The notes under the pieces are model-generated. The model saw only the letters and a program-made list of their open reading frames with translations, did no database searches and was not told the origin of the DNA. From positions 5,704,001 to 5,768,000 of the forward strand of contig NZ_AP024600.1 in NCBI RefSeq assembly GCF_036322585.1: a stretch of DNA of 64,000 nucleotides. Reading direction: 5' to 3'. A program made the position numbers and the translations under genes. Every line of letters begins with the position of its first letter. The stretch's first letter is position 1. Of this stretch, positions 26,484 through 36,549 are shown piece after piece. Source of the DNA: Luteolibacter sp. LG18 (GTDB lineage: Bacteria > Verrucomicrobiota > Verrucomicrobiia > Verrucomicrobiales > Akkermansiaceae).

Positions 26484-29400
26484 TTACTTCGCCGGCACGA
26501 AATCGAACTCCGCGGCGGAGGCGAAGTCGCCGCCATCGTGAGCCCCGAGCGCGGTGAACTTCACGAAGCGCGCCGCGGCGGGTGCCGCGAAACGGATCTC
26601 GTGGAGCTTTTCATCGTCTGCCAGCTCTCCTTCGGCAGCCTTGTCCCATTTCTGGCCATCGGCGCTGGTTTGCACCGAGTAACCCTTGATGCGGCCATTG
26701 CGGCTGTCCTGCCGCGGTAGCACGGTCATGGCGGCAAGGTTGACCGGCTTGCCAAGATCAACGGTGATCTCATGCGGGTATTTCGCGAGGAAGAGTCCGT
26801 ATTGGGTGTGCCAGAAGGTGTCGGGCTTGCCATCGATGAGGTTCTCCGCCTCGCCCTCGCCGGGCTGCTCGCTGCTGGCTTTGGAAATCGACCAGTCATC
26901 GCGGGCCTTCGGAGCTTCCATCGAGCGGAGCGCGATCACATCCAGTTCGGCGATGGAGGACCAGGAATTGCCGCGGATCTCGCTGAGCGCGACGAGCCGC
27001 ACGAACCGCGTTTCACGAGGCTTCTCGAACATCACCCGCTCCAAAGCCGAACCGCCGGTGAACTTGCCCTTCGCCGCGGGAGCTCCCCATTCCGTGCCGT
27101 CCAGGCTGGCATAAACCTCGTAGTCACCAATGCGGCCGTTTTCACCGTCCTGGCGGGGCAGCACCGTCACGCCGGCCAGCTCCGCGTTCACTCCGAGATC
27201 GATGACCAATTCGTGCGGCAAGGGCGGAGTCGCGCCCTGCCATTGGGTGTGCCAATAGGTGTCCGGTTTGCCATCGATGGCATGGCTGGCCTCGCCCTCG
27301 CCCTTTTCCTGGCTATCGGCACGGACGAGTTTCCAGGTGTCACGCGGCAACACGAACGGGAACTCCCGCGAGGTGACCGCCGATCCCACGTAGCCCTCCA
27401 GAGCGGCGACCGCCTCGATCTTGCCCGCGGTCTTCAGCACGAAGGGCGCGCTCCAGTTCTTCCATTCGCCACCATTGATGCGGTAGCGGATCACCGCTTT
27501 CGCCGTGGCCGAAGTCAGCTCGATCAATCCGCGGCGGTTCCGTTCGATCACCACCGGCTCGGTCACCGGCACGGTCGGACGGGCCACCTCGACCGGGTTC
27601 TGACCCGCCTTGAGAGGGCGAAGGACAAAACCGAAGCTGTAGGGACCGGAGCGGATGATATCCCGCGGCATCGGCGGCGGACCGCAGCTCGCGCCACCCA
27701 AGCCGAGCACGTGGTCATCGAGATTCAAGAAGGTGCGTTTCGATTCGGGAAGATCCTGCGGATGGCGCGCGCCCATCAGTTCCATCGCACTCCACGACAA
27801 GGCGGAGGCGGACATGACGTCGTCGCGGGGGATGGCCACGAATCCGTTGCCCGCGTCATCGCTGAGCGCGCACCAGCGCACGTCCTCGTGGTTCGCCATG
27901 TCCATCGGCTTAGGATAGCGAACGAACAGGTCCTTCACCGCCTTGGAATAGAGGCCGATATCCGAGCCGGTCTTGCGGTCCGGGTAGTTCTCATCGCCAC
28001 CGCGGCCATACCAGGTGAACTTGCCGAGTTCAGGCGATACCTCGAAACGCTGGCCGAGGCGCGGCACCACGATCACCGGCCCGACACCGCTGCCCGCGAC
28101 ATCGAGCGCCACGGTGCCATCTGGAAACACGGTCCACGCATAGACGCTCTCGAAATGGAAATCCCCCGCCCCGAGCGCGCGGCCGGTGACGAGCTTGTGG
28201 TAGCCGCTGTTCTGCTCCGGCACCTTGTCCGAGGTCACTCCCTGGGACTTCACCCGCGCGACGATGCGCACGGCCTCTTTCACCTCGGGATCGATCTTCA
28301 CCTCGTCCGCCTTGTCGGCCAGGGTGTGGAGCCCGTTGTTGAACCACGCGTTGGCGGTCCACTTGTCATTGTCGGTGAAAGCCCGGAAGGCGTTGAACTT
28401 CGATCCACCGGCGAGCACTTCCTTGCCACCGTAGACCAGCGAGACAAGACCGCCCGATTTCGTGTCGAAGGCCGCGGTAAAACCCTCGCCGCTCACCACG
28501 ATCCGGCCATCGGCCTCGGCGGTGGTGAGCTTCCCTTCCGCCTTCAGCACCGGCCGCGACGGCTTCGCCTGGGACGGGCTGGTGAACTGGCTGGCAGCCA
28601 CCTCATAGCCCTTCTTCTGCCAGGCGGCATCCTCCTTCAGGTGGAAGGAGACCCGGAGCTGATAGTCCGCCCACGCCACCCGCTCGATCTTCTTGAAGGG
28701 AATCGTGACGCGGACCTTCTGCCTCGGTCCGGGATTGACCGACGTCAGCACGCCGCCATCGATCTCCTTGCCGTCCTCGCTGAGCGTCCAACGCGTTTCA
28801 AAGCCGGAGAGATCGCGGAAGAAGTGCTTGTTGAAAATCTCCACCTGTCCCGGGTCCCCGGCCACCGCGCTGGCGGTGATGTCCTGATACACCCGCTTCA
28901 CCTCCCAGAACGCCGGCTTCGGATCGCGGTTCGCGAAGACCACGCCTTTCAGGATGAACAGGCCGTCGTTCGGCTTGTCGCCGAAATTGCCGCCGTAAGC
29001 CTCGATCTTCTTCACTCCAGGCTCGGGCTTGCCGCGTTCCAGATCCACCACCGCCTTGCCTTCAATCTCCTTCGCGTGGATCGCCTGGTCCTGCCACTCC
29101 CAGATGGAAGCGCCGATGATGTTGTCGCTCGACTCGATGGCCTCCCAGTAGTCCGCGAGGTTGCCCATCGCGTTGTTCATGGTGTGGGCGTATTCGCAGA
29201 TGTAGAACGGCTTCTTGCGGTTCTTCTGCGCGGCCAGGCCCTGCACCCAATCGACGCCCGGATACATCGTGCTGTCGACGTCCACGATCGAGCTGTTCCG
29301 CTCGTAATGGTCGGGGCGCGAGGTGTCGATCGCCTTGAGCGCCTCGTGCGCGGCTTGGAAATTCTTGCCGGGACCAGCCTCGTTGCCTAGCGACCAGAAC

Positions 29401-30830
29401 ACCACCGAAGCGTGGTTCTTGTCGCGCTGTACCATGTTCACCACCCGCTGCACGTGGGCGGCCTTCCATTCGGGCGGGTGGGACAGCGATTGCTCGCCGT
29501 AGTAGTAGCCGTGCGACTCGATGTTCGCCTCGTCCATCAGGTAGATCCCGTAGGTGTCACAGAGCTCATACCAATACGGATCGTCCGGATAGTGGCAGGT
29601 GCGGACGTGATTGATGTTCGCCTCCTTCAGCCGGATGATGTCCTGCACCATCTGCTCGCGGGTGACCGCGTGGCCGGTGTCGGGATTCATCTCGTGGCGG
29701 TTGGTGCCCTTCAGCTTCACCGGCTTGCCATTGATGAGATAGATGCCGTTCTTGATCTCCACCTTGCGGAAGCCGGTGCGGAAGGACACCGCCTCGTCCG
29801 CGCCCTTCACCACCACGGTGTAGAGGTTCGGCGTCTCCGCGGTCCATTTCGCAGGATCGGAAACCTTCAAATCCAAGCTGACCACCTGCTCGGCTCCCGG
29901 AGCCAGTTCGCCAGCGGCCTCGGAATCCGCCGCCGCCACGCTCTTCCCCGCGGCATCGAACAGGGACACCGACAGGGCGGGCACCGGCTTCGCGGCATCG
30001 CCCAGATTGCGAACCGTGGTCTTCACCGAGAGGGTGCCGTCCTTGTAATCGCCATCCAGATCCGGCAGCGCGAACACATCGCGGACCTGCACCTTCGGCG
30101 TGGCCTGGAGGTAAACGCTGCGGAAAATCCCGCTGAGCCGCCACATGTCCTGGCACTCCAGATAACTGCCATCGGAATACCGGTAGACCTCCACGGCGAT
30201 GATGTTCTCGCCCGGCTTCAGCTCCTTGGTGATGTTGAAGTCGGCGGGGCTGCGGCTGTCCTTGCTGAAGCCGACGTACTTGCCGTTGATCCAGAGGTAG
30301 AAGAACGAATCGGCCCCGTCGAAGTTCACGAACACCTCCTTGCCATCCCACTCCTTCGGCACGGTGAAGGTGCGGCGGTAACTGCCCACCGGGTTGCGGT
30401 CCTTGAAGGCGGGCCAGTCTTTCGGTGGCTCGCCCATCACCCGCGGCCAATCGCGTTTGAAAGTGTAGGACTGGTTCGAATAGATCGGCACGTCGTAGCC
30501 TTCGAGCTGCCAATTCGAAGGCACCCGGATGTCCTTCCACTTTGAGACGTCAAACTCGGGCTTGTGGAAATCGGCGGGGCGTTCCGAGGGGTTGCCCACC
30601 CAATTGAATTTCCACGGGCCGTCCAGCGATTGGAACCACGGCGACTTCTCGCGGGCCACGGCCTTCGCAGATTCCACATCCGGGAAGGCCATGAAGGTGG
30701 CGCGCGGCAGCTCCTTGTTCCGCGAGAGGTTCTGCTCCTGCTGCCACTCCTGCCCCGTGGGCGCGTCCTGGGCGAACGCGGCGGTCAGAAGGAGAAGGGG
30801 GAATGCAATCGAACCAAGTTTCACGCCCAT
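26484..30830 (-). CDS. Exported GH2 beta-galactosidase (LacZ-type) with two discoidin domains
   Basis: This 1448-residue GH2 enzyme has a signal peptide (MGVKLGSIAFPLLLLTAAF). Domain order is the GH2 sugar-binding domain (VPSNWQLEGYDVPIYSNQSY), immunoglobulin-like domain, and TIM barrel (NRHEMNPDTGHAVTREQM). The catalytic residues are E484 (SLGNEAGPG, acid/base) and E546 (ICEYAHTMNNAMGN, nucleophile). The small LacZ beta domain follows. After it come a short sheet domain and two F5/8C modules (ASHAIDGKPDTYWHTQWQG and AENLIDGKPDTFWHTQYG). It is far longer than E. coli LacZ (1023 residues) because of these modules. Export and binding modules suggest action on polysaccharide or glycan galactosides, not lactose. 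A start at 30914 is rejected because it would precede the signal peptide. Confidence 0.93.
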   Translation of the reverse strand: MGVKLGSIAFPLLLLTAAFAQDAPTGQEWQQEQNLSRNKELPRATFMAFPDVESAKAVAREKSPWFQSLDGPWKFNWVGNPSERPADFHKPEFDVSKWKDIRVPSNWQLEGYDVPIYSNQSYTFKRDWPRVMGEPPKDWPAFKDRNPVGSYRRTFTVPKEWDGKEVFVNFDGADSFFYLWINGKYVGFSKDSRSPADFNITKELKPGENIIAVEVYRYSDGSYLECQDMWRLSGIFRSVYLQATPKVQVRDVFALPDLDGDYKDGTLSVKTTVRNLGDAAKPVPALSVSLFDAAGKSVAAADSEAAGELAPGAEQVVSLDLKVSDPAKWTAETPNLYTVVVKGADEAVSFRTGFRKVEIKNGIYLINGKPVKLKGTNRHEMNPDTGHAVTREQMVQDIIRLKEANINHVRTCHYPDDPYWYELCDTYGIYLMDEANIESHGYYYGEQSLSHPPEWKAAHVQRVVNMVQRDKNHASVVFWSLGNEAGPGKNFQAAHEALKAIDTSRPDHYERNSSIVDVDSTMYPGVDWVQGLAAQKNRKKPFYICEYAHTMNNAMGNLADYWEAIESSDNIIGASIWEWQDQAIHAKEIEGKAVVDLERGKPEPGVKKIEAYGGNFGDKPNDGLFILKGVVFANRDPKPAFWEVKRVYQDITASAVAGDPGQVEIFNKHFFRDLSGFETRWTLSEDGKEIDGGVLTSVNPGPRQKVRVTIPFKKIERVAWADYQLRVSFHLKEDAAWQKKGYEVAASQFTSPSQAKPSRPVLKAEGKLTTAEADGRIVVSGEGFTAAFDTKSGGLVSLVYGGKEVLAGGSKFNAFRAFTDNDKWTANAWFNNGLHTLADKADEVKIDPEVKEAVRIVARVKSQGVTSDKVPEQNSGYHKLVTGRALGAGDFHFESVYAWTVFPDGTVALDVAGSGVGPVIVVPRLGQRFEVSPELGKFTWYGRGGDENYPDRKTGSDIGLYSKAVKDLFVRYPKPMDMANHEDVRWCALSDDAGNGFVAIPRDDVMSASALSWSAMELMGARHPQDLPESKRTFLNLDDHVLGLGGASCGPPPMPRDIIRSGPYSFGFVLRPLKAGQNPVEVARPTVPVTEPVVIERNRRGLIELTSATAKAVIRYRINGGEWKNWSAPFVLKTAGKIEAVAALEGYVGSAVTSREFPFVLPRDTWKLVRADSQEKGEGEASHAIDGKPDTYWHTQWQGATPPLPHELVIDLGVNAELAGVTVLPRQDGENGRIGDYEVYASLDGTEWGAPAAKGKFTGGSALERVMFEKPRETRFVRLVALSEIRGNSWSSIAELDVIALRSMEAPKARDDWSISKASSEQPGEGEAENLIDGKPDTFWHTQYGLFLAKYPHEITVDLGKPVNLAAMTVLPRQDSRNGRIKGYSVQTSADGQKWDKAAEGELADDEKLHEIRFAAPAAARFVKFTALGAHDGGDFASAAEFDFVPAK

Positions 30831-30938
30831 GAATCTGCACCCGCCTTTGCGGCGCGCCAAGTCCCTGTTTTCCGACAACAGCTCCCGCCAGGCACTCGCC
30901 ATTTCTTTCACCATATCGTGTAAAAACCGCGAATCCCG

Positions 30939-31880
30939 TCAGCCTGTCTCCACCGGCGCTCCGACCGGCACGGCGGAGAATGTGTCGATCCCCGCCGCTT
31001 CACACGCGACGCGCAACCGGGCCGGTGGCTCGGACATCGGTTCATCCGTGAGCCGGAACGTTCCCCAATGCATCGCCACCGCCCGCTGGCACCGGGATTC
31101 CTGGAAAATCTGCACCGCCTCCTCCGGCGTGATGTGGACGGACCGCATGATCACGCGCGGATTGTACGCGCCGATCGGGATCATCCCGAGATCGATCGGA
31201 CCGAAGCGCTCTCCCACTTCCCGGAATGCCGGGCACCACGCGGTATCGCCCACGTGCCACAGTTTTTGCCCCGCGCCCTCGATCACCCAGCCGCACCAGT
31301 GCCCGCGGTTCCGATCCCATGGCGTGCGGGCGGTGAAATGCTGGGCCGGGGTGGCCGTGACTCGAACTCCGGGCGCGATCTCCACCGTTTCCCACCACGG
31401 CACCTCGGACACGCGATGGAATCCCCGCCGCCCCAGCCAGCCGGCATGACCATCCGCCACGATGAGCCGCGTGTCTTTCCCGAGCCCCCGCAAGGTCGGC
31501 AGATCGAGGTGATCATAGTGGCCGTGGGTCAGCAGCACGGCGTCGATCCGCGGCAGGTCGTCCGAGGCGCAGGGCACCGGCACCAACCGTTTCAGGGACG
31601 CGATCGGAAACGGCGCGCAGTGATCGGAAAACACCGGGTCGATCAGCAGGTTCAAGCCCGCTCCCTGCACGAGGAACGAGGCATGCCCGAGCCAGATCGC
31701 CCGCCAGCCAACCGCAGGCTGAGCGGCGATGGTTTCGCGGGCCAGCGGCTGCCACGGCGCGGGATCATCGCTGGCGTTTCCCGGCCACGGGGGTTCCGCG
31801 ATTTTTCCGAACTTCCACTTCAGGATGTCCAGAAAGCTGTGGTCATCGTGCGACCAGGGATTGGAAAACCGGCGGCTCAT
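30939..31880 (-). CDS. MBL-fold metal-dependent hydrolase, NAPE-PLD/UlaG-like
   Basis: This 313-residue metallo-beta-lactamase superfamily protein has the metal motif THGHYDHLD (HxHxDH) preceded by RIDAVLL. Other ligands and features are TPAQHFTARTPWDRN, WHVGDTAWCPAF and AVAMHWGTF. The pattern (GHASFLVQ, LLIDPVFSDHCAPFP, GAYNPRVIM) is close to the NAPE-phospholipase D-like/UlaG-like branch. It lacks a clear signal peptide, and its substrate is unknown. The start MSRRFSNPWSHDDHSF at 31880 is favoured; in-frame starts at 31901 and 31925 are possible. It lies 108 nt upstream of the beta-galactosidase gene on the same strand. Confidence 0.87.
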   Translation of the reverse strand: MSRRFSNPWSHDDHSFLDILKWKFGKIAEPPWPGNASDDPAPWQPLARETIAAQPAVGWRAIWLGHASFLVQGAGLNLLIDPVFSDHCAPFPIASLKRLVPVPCASDDLPRIDAVLLTHGHYDHLDLPTLRGLGKDTRLIVADGHAGWLGRRGFHRVSEVPWWETVEIAPGVRVTATPAQHFTARTPWDRNRGHWCGWVIEGAGQKLWHVGDTAWCPAFREVGERFGPIDLGMIPIGAYNPRVIMRSVHITPEEAVQIFQESRCQRAVAMHWGTFRLTDEPMSEPPARLRVACEAAGIDTFSAVPVGAPVETG

Positions 31881-31972
31881 GCAGGGGATAGCTTTCCCCA
31901 TAGCACGGTCTATCCGGCCCGCCACTGGATTCGGAGGCTGGACGCCCCGCCATCCCGGATTCAGTTTGGCGC

Positions 31973-32416
31973 ATGCACGAGGGCCTGCTGTTGGAGACGG
32001 AACGCTTCCTTCATGACCGCATCCCCCTGTCGAAGGCGATGGGGGTCCGGCTGGAGTCCTACGACGCGTCCGGCCTGACTCTGACTGCTCCTCTGGAAGC
32101 GAACCACAACCACCTCGGCACCGCCTTCGGGGGCAGTCTCGCCGCCGTCGCCACGCTCGCGGGCTACGCCCTGCTATGGCTGGAGCTGGATGACCGGGAC
32201 AGCCACATCGTCATCCGCGCCAGCCGGATCTCCTACAAGCACCCGGTCGCGAGCGAACTGCGCGCCACCTGCCTGCATCCGGGTCCCGAGGCGATCACCC
32301 GCTTCAAGGCGCGCTTCGCCAAGGCGGGCAAAGCATCGATTCCACTCACGGTCGTCCTCGGTCCGGAAGATCGCCCGCAGGTTGAATTCGAGGGGACCTA
32401 CGTGGCGATCCGCTGA
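31973..32416 (+). CDS. Hotdog-fold thioesterase, YiiD C-terminal-like
   Basis: This 147-residue protein has the hotdog pattern: MGVRLESYDASGLTLTAPLE, then NHNHLGTAFGGSLAAVATLA with the central helix, then SRISYKHPV. This is the YiiD_C thioesterase-type family, whose E. coli relative is fused to an acetyltransferase; here it stands alone. It would hydrolyse an acyl-CoA or acyl-ACP of unknown chain. It is divergent from the MBL gene across 92 nt and convergent with the next gene, with 6 nt between stops. Confidence 0.88.
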   Translation: MHEGLLLETERFLHDRIPLSKAMGVRLESYDASGLTLTAPLEANHNHLGTAFGGSLAAVATLAGYALLWLELDDRDSHIVIRASRISYKHPVASELRATCLHPGPEAITRFKARFAKAGKASIPLTVVLGPEDRPQVEFEGTYVAIR

Positions 32417-32422
32417 GCGACC

Positions 32423-32809
32423 TCATTTCGCGCCGTCGCGCAGCACCCGGAGTTCCTCCGCCATCGCGGTGGTCAGGGTTTCGAGTTGTTGGAGATGCTC
32501 ATTCGCCGAGCGGACGGCGAAGGCATGCCAGATGAAACCGGCGGCAAACAGAACGCCACCGAGGATGTGCCCGACCGGCTGGATCGTCATCGCCTTCACC
32601 GCCAATGTGTAGGCACCGGCACCGCGCATCAGGAAGAACCCGATGGAAATCACCGCCGCCAGTGTGGACAACAACGTGCCGGCCACCATCAGCCTCCATC
32701 CCCCTTTCTTGAAAGTCCCCATGGACAAAAGGCCGATCCACTGCGCGGCAAGAACCAGCAAGGAGGGCAGGAACATCACGATGTTGTACAGACCGGAACT
32801 CATTCCCAT
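32423..32809 (-). CDS. Membrane protein of unknown function
   Basis: This 128-residue protein has three probable membrane helices (about residues 8-27, 38-60 and 78-97) and a C-terminal coiled-coil-like tail (SANEHLQQLETLTTAMAEEL). I do not recognise the family. An alternative ATG at 32803 removes two residues. It converges with the thioesterase gene, and 191 nt separate it from the divergent pyruvate carboxylase gene. Helices and a complete frame with normal codon use support it as real. Confidence 0.7.
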   Translation of the reverse strand: MGMSSGLYNIVMFLPSLLVLAAQWIGLLSMGTFKKGGWRLMVAGTLLSTLAAVISIGFFLMRGAGAYTLAVKAMTIQPVGHILGGVLFAAGFIWHAFAVRSANEHLQQLETLTTAMAEELRVLRDGAK

Positions 32810-33000
32810 TCTCTAACATCCCCCGCCCCCTGCGGCCCAGTGGGATCGAAACCGGGATTTCCACCCGTTCCGGCGCCGTGTCCATCCAAGCCCAAATGCG
32901 CCATTTGCAAGCAACCCGCCCTCCCGTCGCATTCCGTGGTTGGATTGCCTTGGTTTTCCCCTTCCCTCCCCCGCTGCGCCCTTCGTAGAAACACAGCGTA

Positions 33001-36000
33001 ATGCCTGAAAACGCCAATCGTCCCGCGAAGCTGCTGGCCGCGAACCGCGGCGAGATCGCCATCCGCATCTTCCGCGCCGCCAACGAACTCGGTCTGCGGA
33101 CCGTCTCGATCTATGCCGAGGAGGACCGTTTCTCGATCCACCGCTTCAAGGCCGATGAGGCCTACGCGCTGAACCGCGAGAAGGGCCCGGTGGGCGCCTA
33201 TCTGGACGTCGAGGGCATCGTGGCGCTGGCAAAATCGAAGGGCGTGACGATGATCCACCCGGGCTACGGCTTCCTTTCGGAAAACGCCGCTTTCGCCCGG
33301 GCCTGCGCACGCGAAGGCATCATCTTCATCGGCCCGTCCCCGGAGCTGCTGGAGAACATGGGCGACAAGACCGCGGCCCGCACCTTGGCCGCGAAATACA
33401 ACGTCCCGACCCTGCCCGGCACCGAGGAACCGATCACCGATGCCGACGAGGCCTTCAAGGTGGCCCACGAGATCGGCTTTCCGCTGATCATCAAGGCGGC
33501 CTTCGGTGGCGGCGGCCGCGGCATGCGCGTGGTCGAGAAGGCCAGCCAACTCCAGGGCCTGCTCACGGAGGCCCAGAACGAGGCCCAGAACGCCTTCGGC
33601 AACCCCGCTGTCTTCCTCGAGCGCTACATTTCCCGCGCCAAGCACATCGAGGTGCAGATCCTCGGCGACCAGCACGGCAACGTGGTCCACCTCCACGAGC
33701 GCGATTGTTCCGTGCAGCGCCGCTACCAGAAGGTCGTGGAAATCGCGCCGTCCATCGGCCTCGATCCAGTGCTGCGGAAGGAGCTTTGCGACGCCGCCGT
33801 GACCCTCTCCCAGGGCATCGGCTACAACAACGCGGGCACCGTGGAGTTCCTCTACGACATGGACCGCAAGGACTGGTTCTTCATCGAGATGAACCCGCGC
33901 ATCCAGGTGGAGCACACCGTGACCGAGTGCGTCACCGGCATCGACCTGGTGCGCTCGCAGATCCTCGTGGCCCAAGGGCACTCCCTTTTCGGAAACGAGA
34001 TCGCCATCCCGCCTCAGGCCGAGATCCCGTGCAACGGCTACGCCATCCAGTGCCGCGTCACCACCGAGGACCCGGAGAAGAATTTCGCGCCGGACTACGG
34101 CCGTATCCTGAACTACCGCTCCGCCGCCGGCTTCGGCATCCGCCTCGACGCGGCCTCGGGTGACGCCGGTTCGGTGATCACGCCGTATTACGACTCGATG
34201 CTGGTGAAAGTCACCGCCATGGGCCGCAGCTTCGAAACCGCCTGCCAGCGCATGGACCGCGCGCTGCGAGAGTTCCGCATCCGCGGGGTGAAGACCAACA
34301 TCCCGTTCCTGGAGAACGTCATCCGCGACGACACCTTCCGCACCGGCCAGGCCCACACCAAGCTGATCGACACCAAGACGGAACTCTTCCGCTTCAAGGC
34401 CAAGCGCGACCGCGCCACCAAGACGCTGTCCTACCTCTCCGACATCACCCTGAACGGCAACGCGGTGGCCAAGGGCTGGAAACCCGCCGCCATCCTGCCG
34501 CCCGCCCGCCTGCCGGACTCGATGATCATCGAGCACCACGCCGAGGTGCCGAAGGGCTCGCGTGACCTGCTGCTGGAACTGGGCCCCGAGAAATTCTCGC
34601 AGTGGATCCTCGATGAGAAGCGCCTGCTGATCACGGACACCACCCTGCGCGACGCCCACCAGTCGCTGATCGCCACCCGCATGCGCACCTTCGACATGCT
34701 GCGCGTGGCCGAGGCGATCGCCCATCGCACGCCGCAGCTCTTCTCGCTGGAGAACTGGGGCGGCGCGACCTTCGACACGGCGATGCGCTTCCTCAAGGAA
34801 TGCCCGTGGGACCGCCTGCGCCGTCTGCGCGAAAAGGTGCCGAACATCTGCTTCCAGATGCTCTTCCGCGGTTCGAACGCCGTCGGCTACTCGAACTACC
34901 CGGACAACGTGGTGGCCGGATTCGTGAAACACGCCGCGGACAGCGGCATGGACATCTTCCGCATCTTCGACTCGCTCAATTTTCTCCCCAACATGGAGGT
35001 GGCGATGACCGCGGTGCGCGAGCACGGCAAATCGCTCTGCGAGGCCGCGATCTGCTACACCGGCGACATCCTCAACGAGAAGCGCGACAAGTTCAACCTG
35101 GCCTACTACATCGCCAAGGCCAAGGAGGTGGAGAAGATGGGCGCCCACATCCTGGCGATCAAGGACATGGCCGGCCTCTGCAAACCGCAGGCCGCCTACA
35201 ACCTCGTCCACGCCCTCAAACAGGAGATCGGCATCCCGATCCACTTCCACACCCACGACACCTCCGGCCTCAACGCCGCCTCGGTGATCGCCGCCGCCAA
35301 GGCCGGGGCGGACATCGTGGATCTGGCCATCGCCTCGATGTCCGGCTCCACCTCGCAGCCGAACCTGAACTCGGTCTGCGCCGCCCTCGCCGGCAGCGAG
35401 CGTGACCCGGGTCTCGACGCGAACGCGCTCAACGAATTCTCCGACTACTGGGAGGAGGTGCTGGCCTTCTACAAGCCCTTCGACTCCGCCCCGCGCGCCG
35501 GCACCGCGGAGGTCTACGAGCACGAGATGCCCGGTGGCCAGTACACCAACCTGCGAGAGCAGGCCGTCGGCATGGGCCTCGGCCACCGCTGGCGCGAGAT
35601 CGCCCGCACCTACGCGGACGTGAACCTGCTGTTCGGCGACATCGTGAAGGTCACCCCGTCCTCGAAGGTGGTGGGCGACATGGCGATGTTCCTGATCACC
35701 CGCGGCATCAAGGCGGCGGACGTCCCGAACCTGAAACCCGGCTCGATCGACTGGCCGGAAAGCGTCATCGACATGCTCTCCGGCGGCCTCGGCCAACCGG
35801 ACGGCGGCTGGCCGGTAGAAGTCCAGAAGGTGGTGCTAGGCAACCGCAAGGCCACCACCAAGCGCCCCGGCGAGCTCGCCGAACCGGTCGATCTGGAAGC
35901 CACCCGTGCCGAGCTTTCCAAAAAAATCGGCCGCACGGCGGACGAGGACGACCTCTACTCGCATCTGATGTACCCGCAGGTGTTTGCCGAATTCCACGCC

Positions 36001-36474
36001 TTCCGCGGGAAATACGACAACCTCAGCGGCCTGCCGACCCCGGCGTTCTTCTACGGCCTACACATCGGCGAGGAGATCGAAATCGAAATCGACCCGGGTA
36101 AAACACTGATCATCAAGCTCATCTCCATCGGAGAAGCGGATGGAGAAGGCCGCCGCGCGCTCTTCTACGAGCTCAACGGCATGCCGCGCGAGAGCGTGGT
36201 GGCGGACAAGTCCCTCCAATCCGTGTCCAAGGCCGCCCGCGCCAAGGGCGATCCGTCCGATCCCGCCCAAGCCTGCGCCCCGATGCCCGGCATGGTCACC
36301 GAGGTCGCCGTCTCCCCGGGCCAGGAAGTGAAGGAGGGCGACAAGCTGGTGGTCCTGGAGGCCATGAAGATGCTCACCACTGTCAGCGCCAGCGCCGACG
36401 GAACCGTGAAGTCGGTGCTGATCCAAAAGGGCGACCAAGTCGACAGCGACGACCTGCTGGTCACCCTCGCTTGA
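33001..36474 (+). CDS. pyc: Pyruvate carboxylase, single-chain
   Basis: This 1157-residue anaplerotic enzyme carboxylates pyruvate to oxaloacetate using ATP and bicarbonate. Biotin carboxylase domain: residues 10-470, with ANRGEIAIRIFRAANELG, the ATP-binding loop KAAFGGGGRGMRVV, and EMNPRIQVEHTVTE. Carboxyltransferase domain: about 540-1010, with TTLRDAHQSLIATRMRT, metal and substrate residues, and HTHDTSG. The biotin carrier domain is C-terminal with K1123 in LEAMKMLT. Length matches the single-polypeptide family (about 1150). The start MPENANRPAKLLAANRGE is well placed. A terminator begins about 40 nt after the stop. Confidence 0.97.
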   Translation: MPENANRPAKLLAANRGEIAIRIFRAANELGLRTVSIYAEEDRFSIHRFKADEAYALNREKGPVGAYLDVEGIVALAKSKGVTMIHPGYGFLSENAAFARACAREGIIFIGPSPELLENMGDKTAARTLAAKYNVPTLPGTEEPITDADEAFKVAHEIGFPLIIKAAFGGGGRGMRVVEKASQLQGLLTEAQNEAQNAFGNPAVFLERYISRAKHIEVQILGDQHGNVVHLHERDCSVQRRYQKVVEIAPSIGLDPVLRKELCDAAVTLSQGIGYNNAGTVEFLYDMDRKDWFFIEMNPRIQVEHTVTECVTGIDLVRSQILVAQGHSLFGNEIAIPPQAEIPCNGYAIQCRVTTEDPEKNFAPDYGRILNYRSAAGFGIRLDAASGDAGSVITPYYDSMLVKVTAMGRSFETACQRMDRALREFRIRGVKTNIPFLENVIRDDTFRTGQAHTKLIDTKTELFRFKAKRDRATKTLSYLSDITLNGNAVAKGWKPAAILPPARLPDSMIIEHHAEVPKGSRDLLLELGPEKFSQWILDEKRLLITDTTLRDAHQSLIATRMRTFDMLRVAEAIAHRTPQLFSLENWGGATFDTAMRFLKECPWDRLRRLREKVPNICFQMLFRGSNAVGYSNYPDNVVAGFVKHAADSGMDIFRIFDSLNFLPNMEVAMTAVREHGKSLCEAAICYTGDILNEKRDKFNLAYYIAKAKEVEKMGAHILAIKDMAGLCKPQAAYNLVHALKQEIGIPIHFHTHDTSGLNAASVIAAAKAGADIVDLAIASMSGSTSQPNLNSVCAALAGSERDPGLDANALNEFSDYWEEVLAFYKPFDSAPRAGTAEVYEHEMPGGQYTNLREQAVGMGLGHRWREIARTYADVNLLFGDIVKVTPSSKVVGDMAMFLITRGIKAADVPNLKPGSIDWPESVIDMLSGGLGQPDGGWPVEVQKVVLGNRKATTKRPGELAEPVDLEATRAELSKKIGRTADEDDLYSHLMYPQVFAEFHAFRGKYDNLSGLPTPAFFYGLHIGEEIEIEIDPGKTLIIKLISIGEADGEGRRALFYELNGMPRESVVADKSLQSVSKAARAKGDPSDPAQACAPMPGMVTEVAVSPGQEVKEGDKLVVLEAMKMLTTVSASADGTVKSVLIQKGDQVDSDDLLVTLA

Positions 36475-36513
36475 GAGCGGGTGCCCGTGAGGCACCGGCC
36501 CTGAAATAATCTT

Positions 36514-36549
36514 CCGGCGCGTTGGCAACAACGCGCCGGTTTTCGTTTT
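36514..36549 (+). terminator. Intrinsic terminator after pyc
   Basis: A perfect 10-bp stem (CCGGCGCGTT at 36514-36523 with AACGCGCCGG at 36530-36539) with a 6-nt loop is followed by TTTTCGTTTT. This is a clear rho-independent pattern. Confidence 0.9.

Noticed and set aside
26772..29390. Long plus-strand frame opposite the GH2 gene
   Set aside because: Arg/His-rich antisense composition with no motifs; the GH2 catalytic residues on the other strand are unambiguous.
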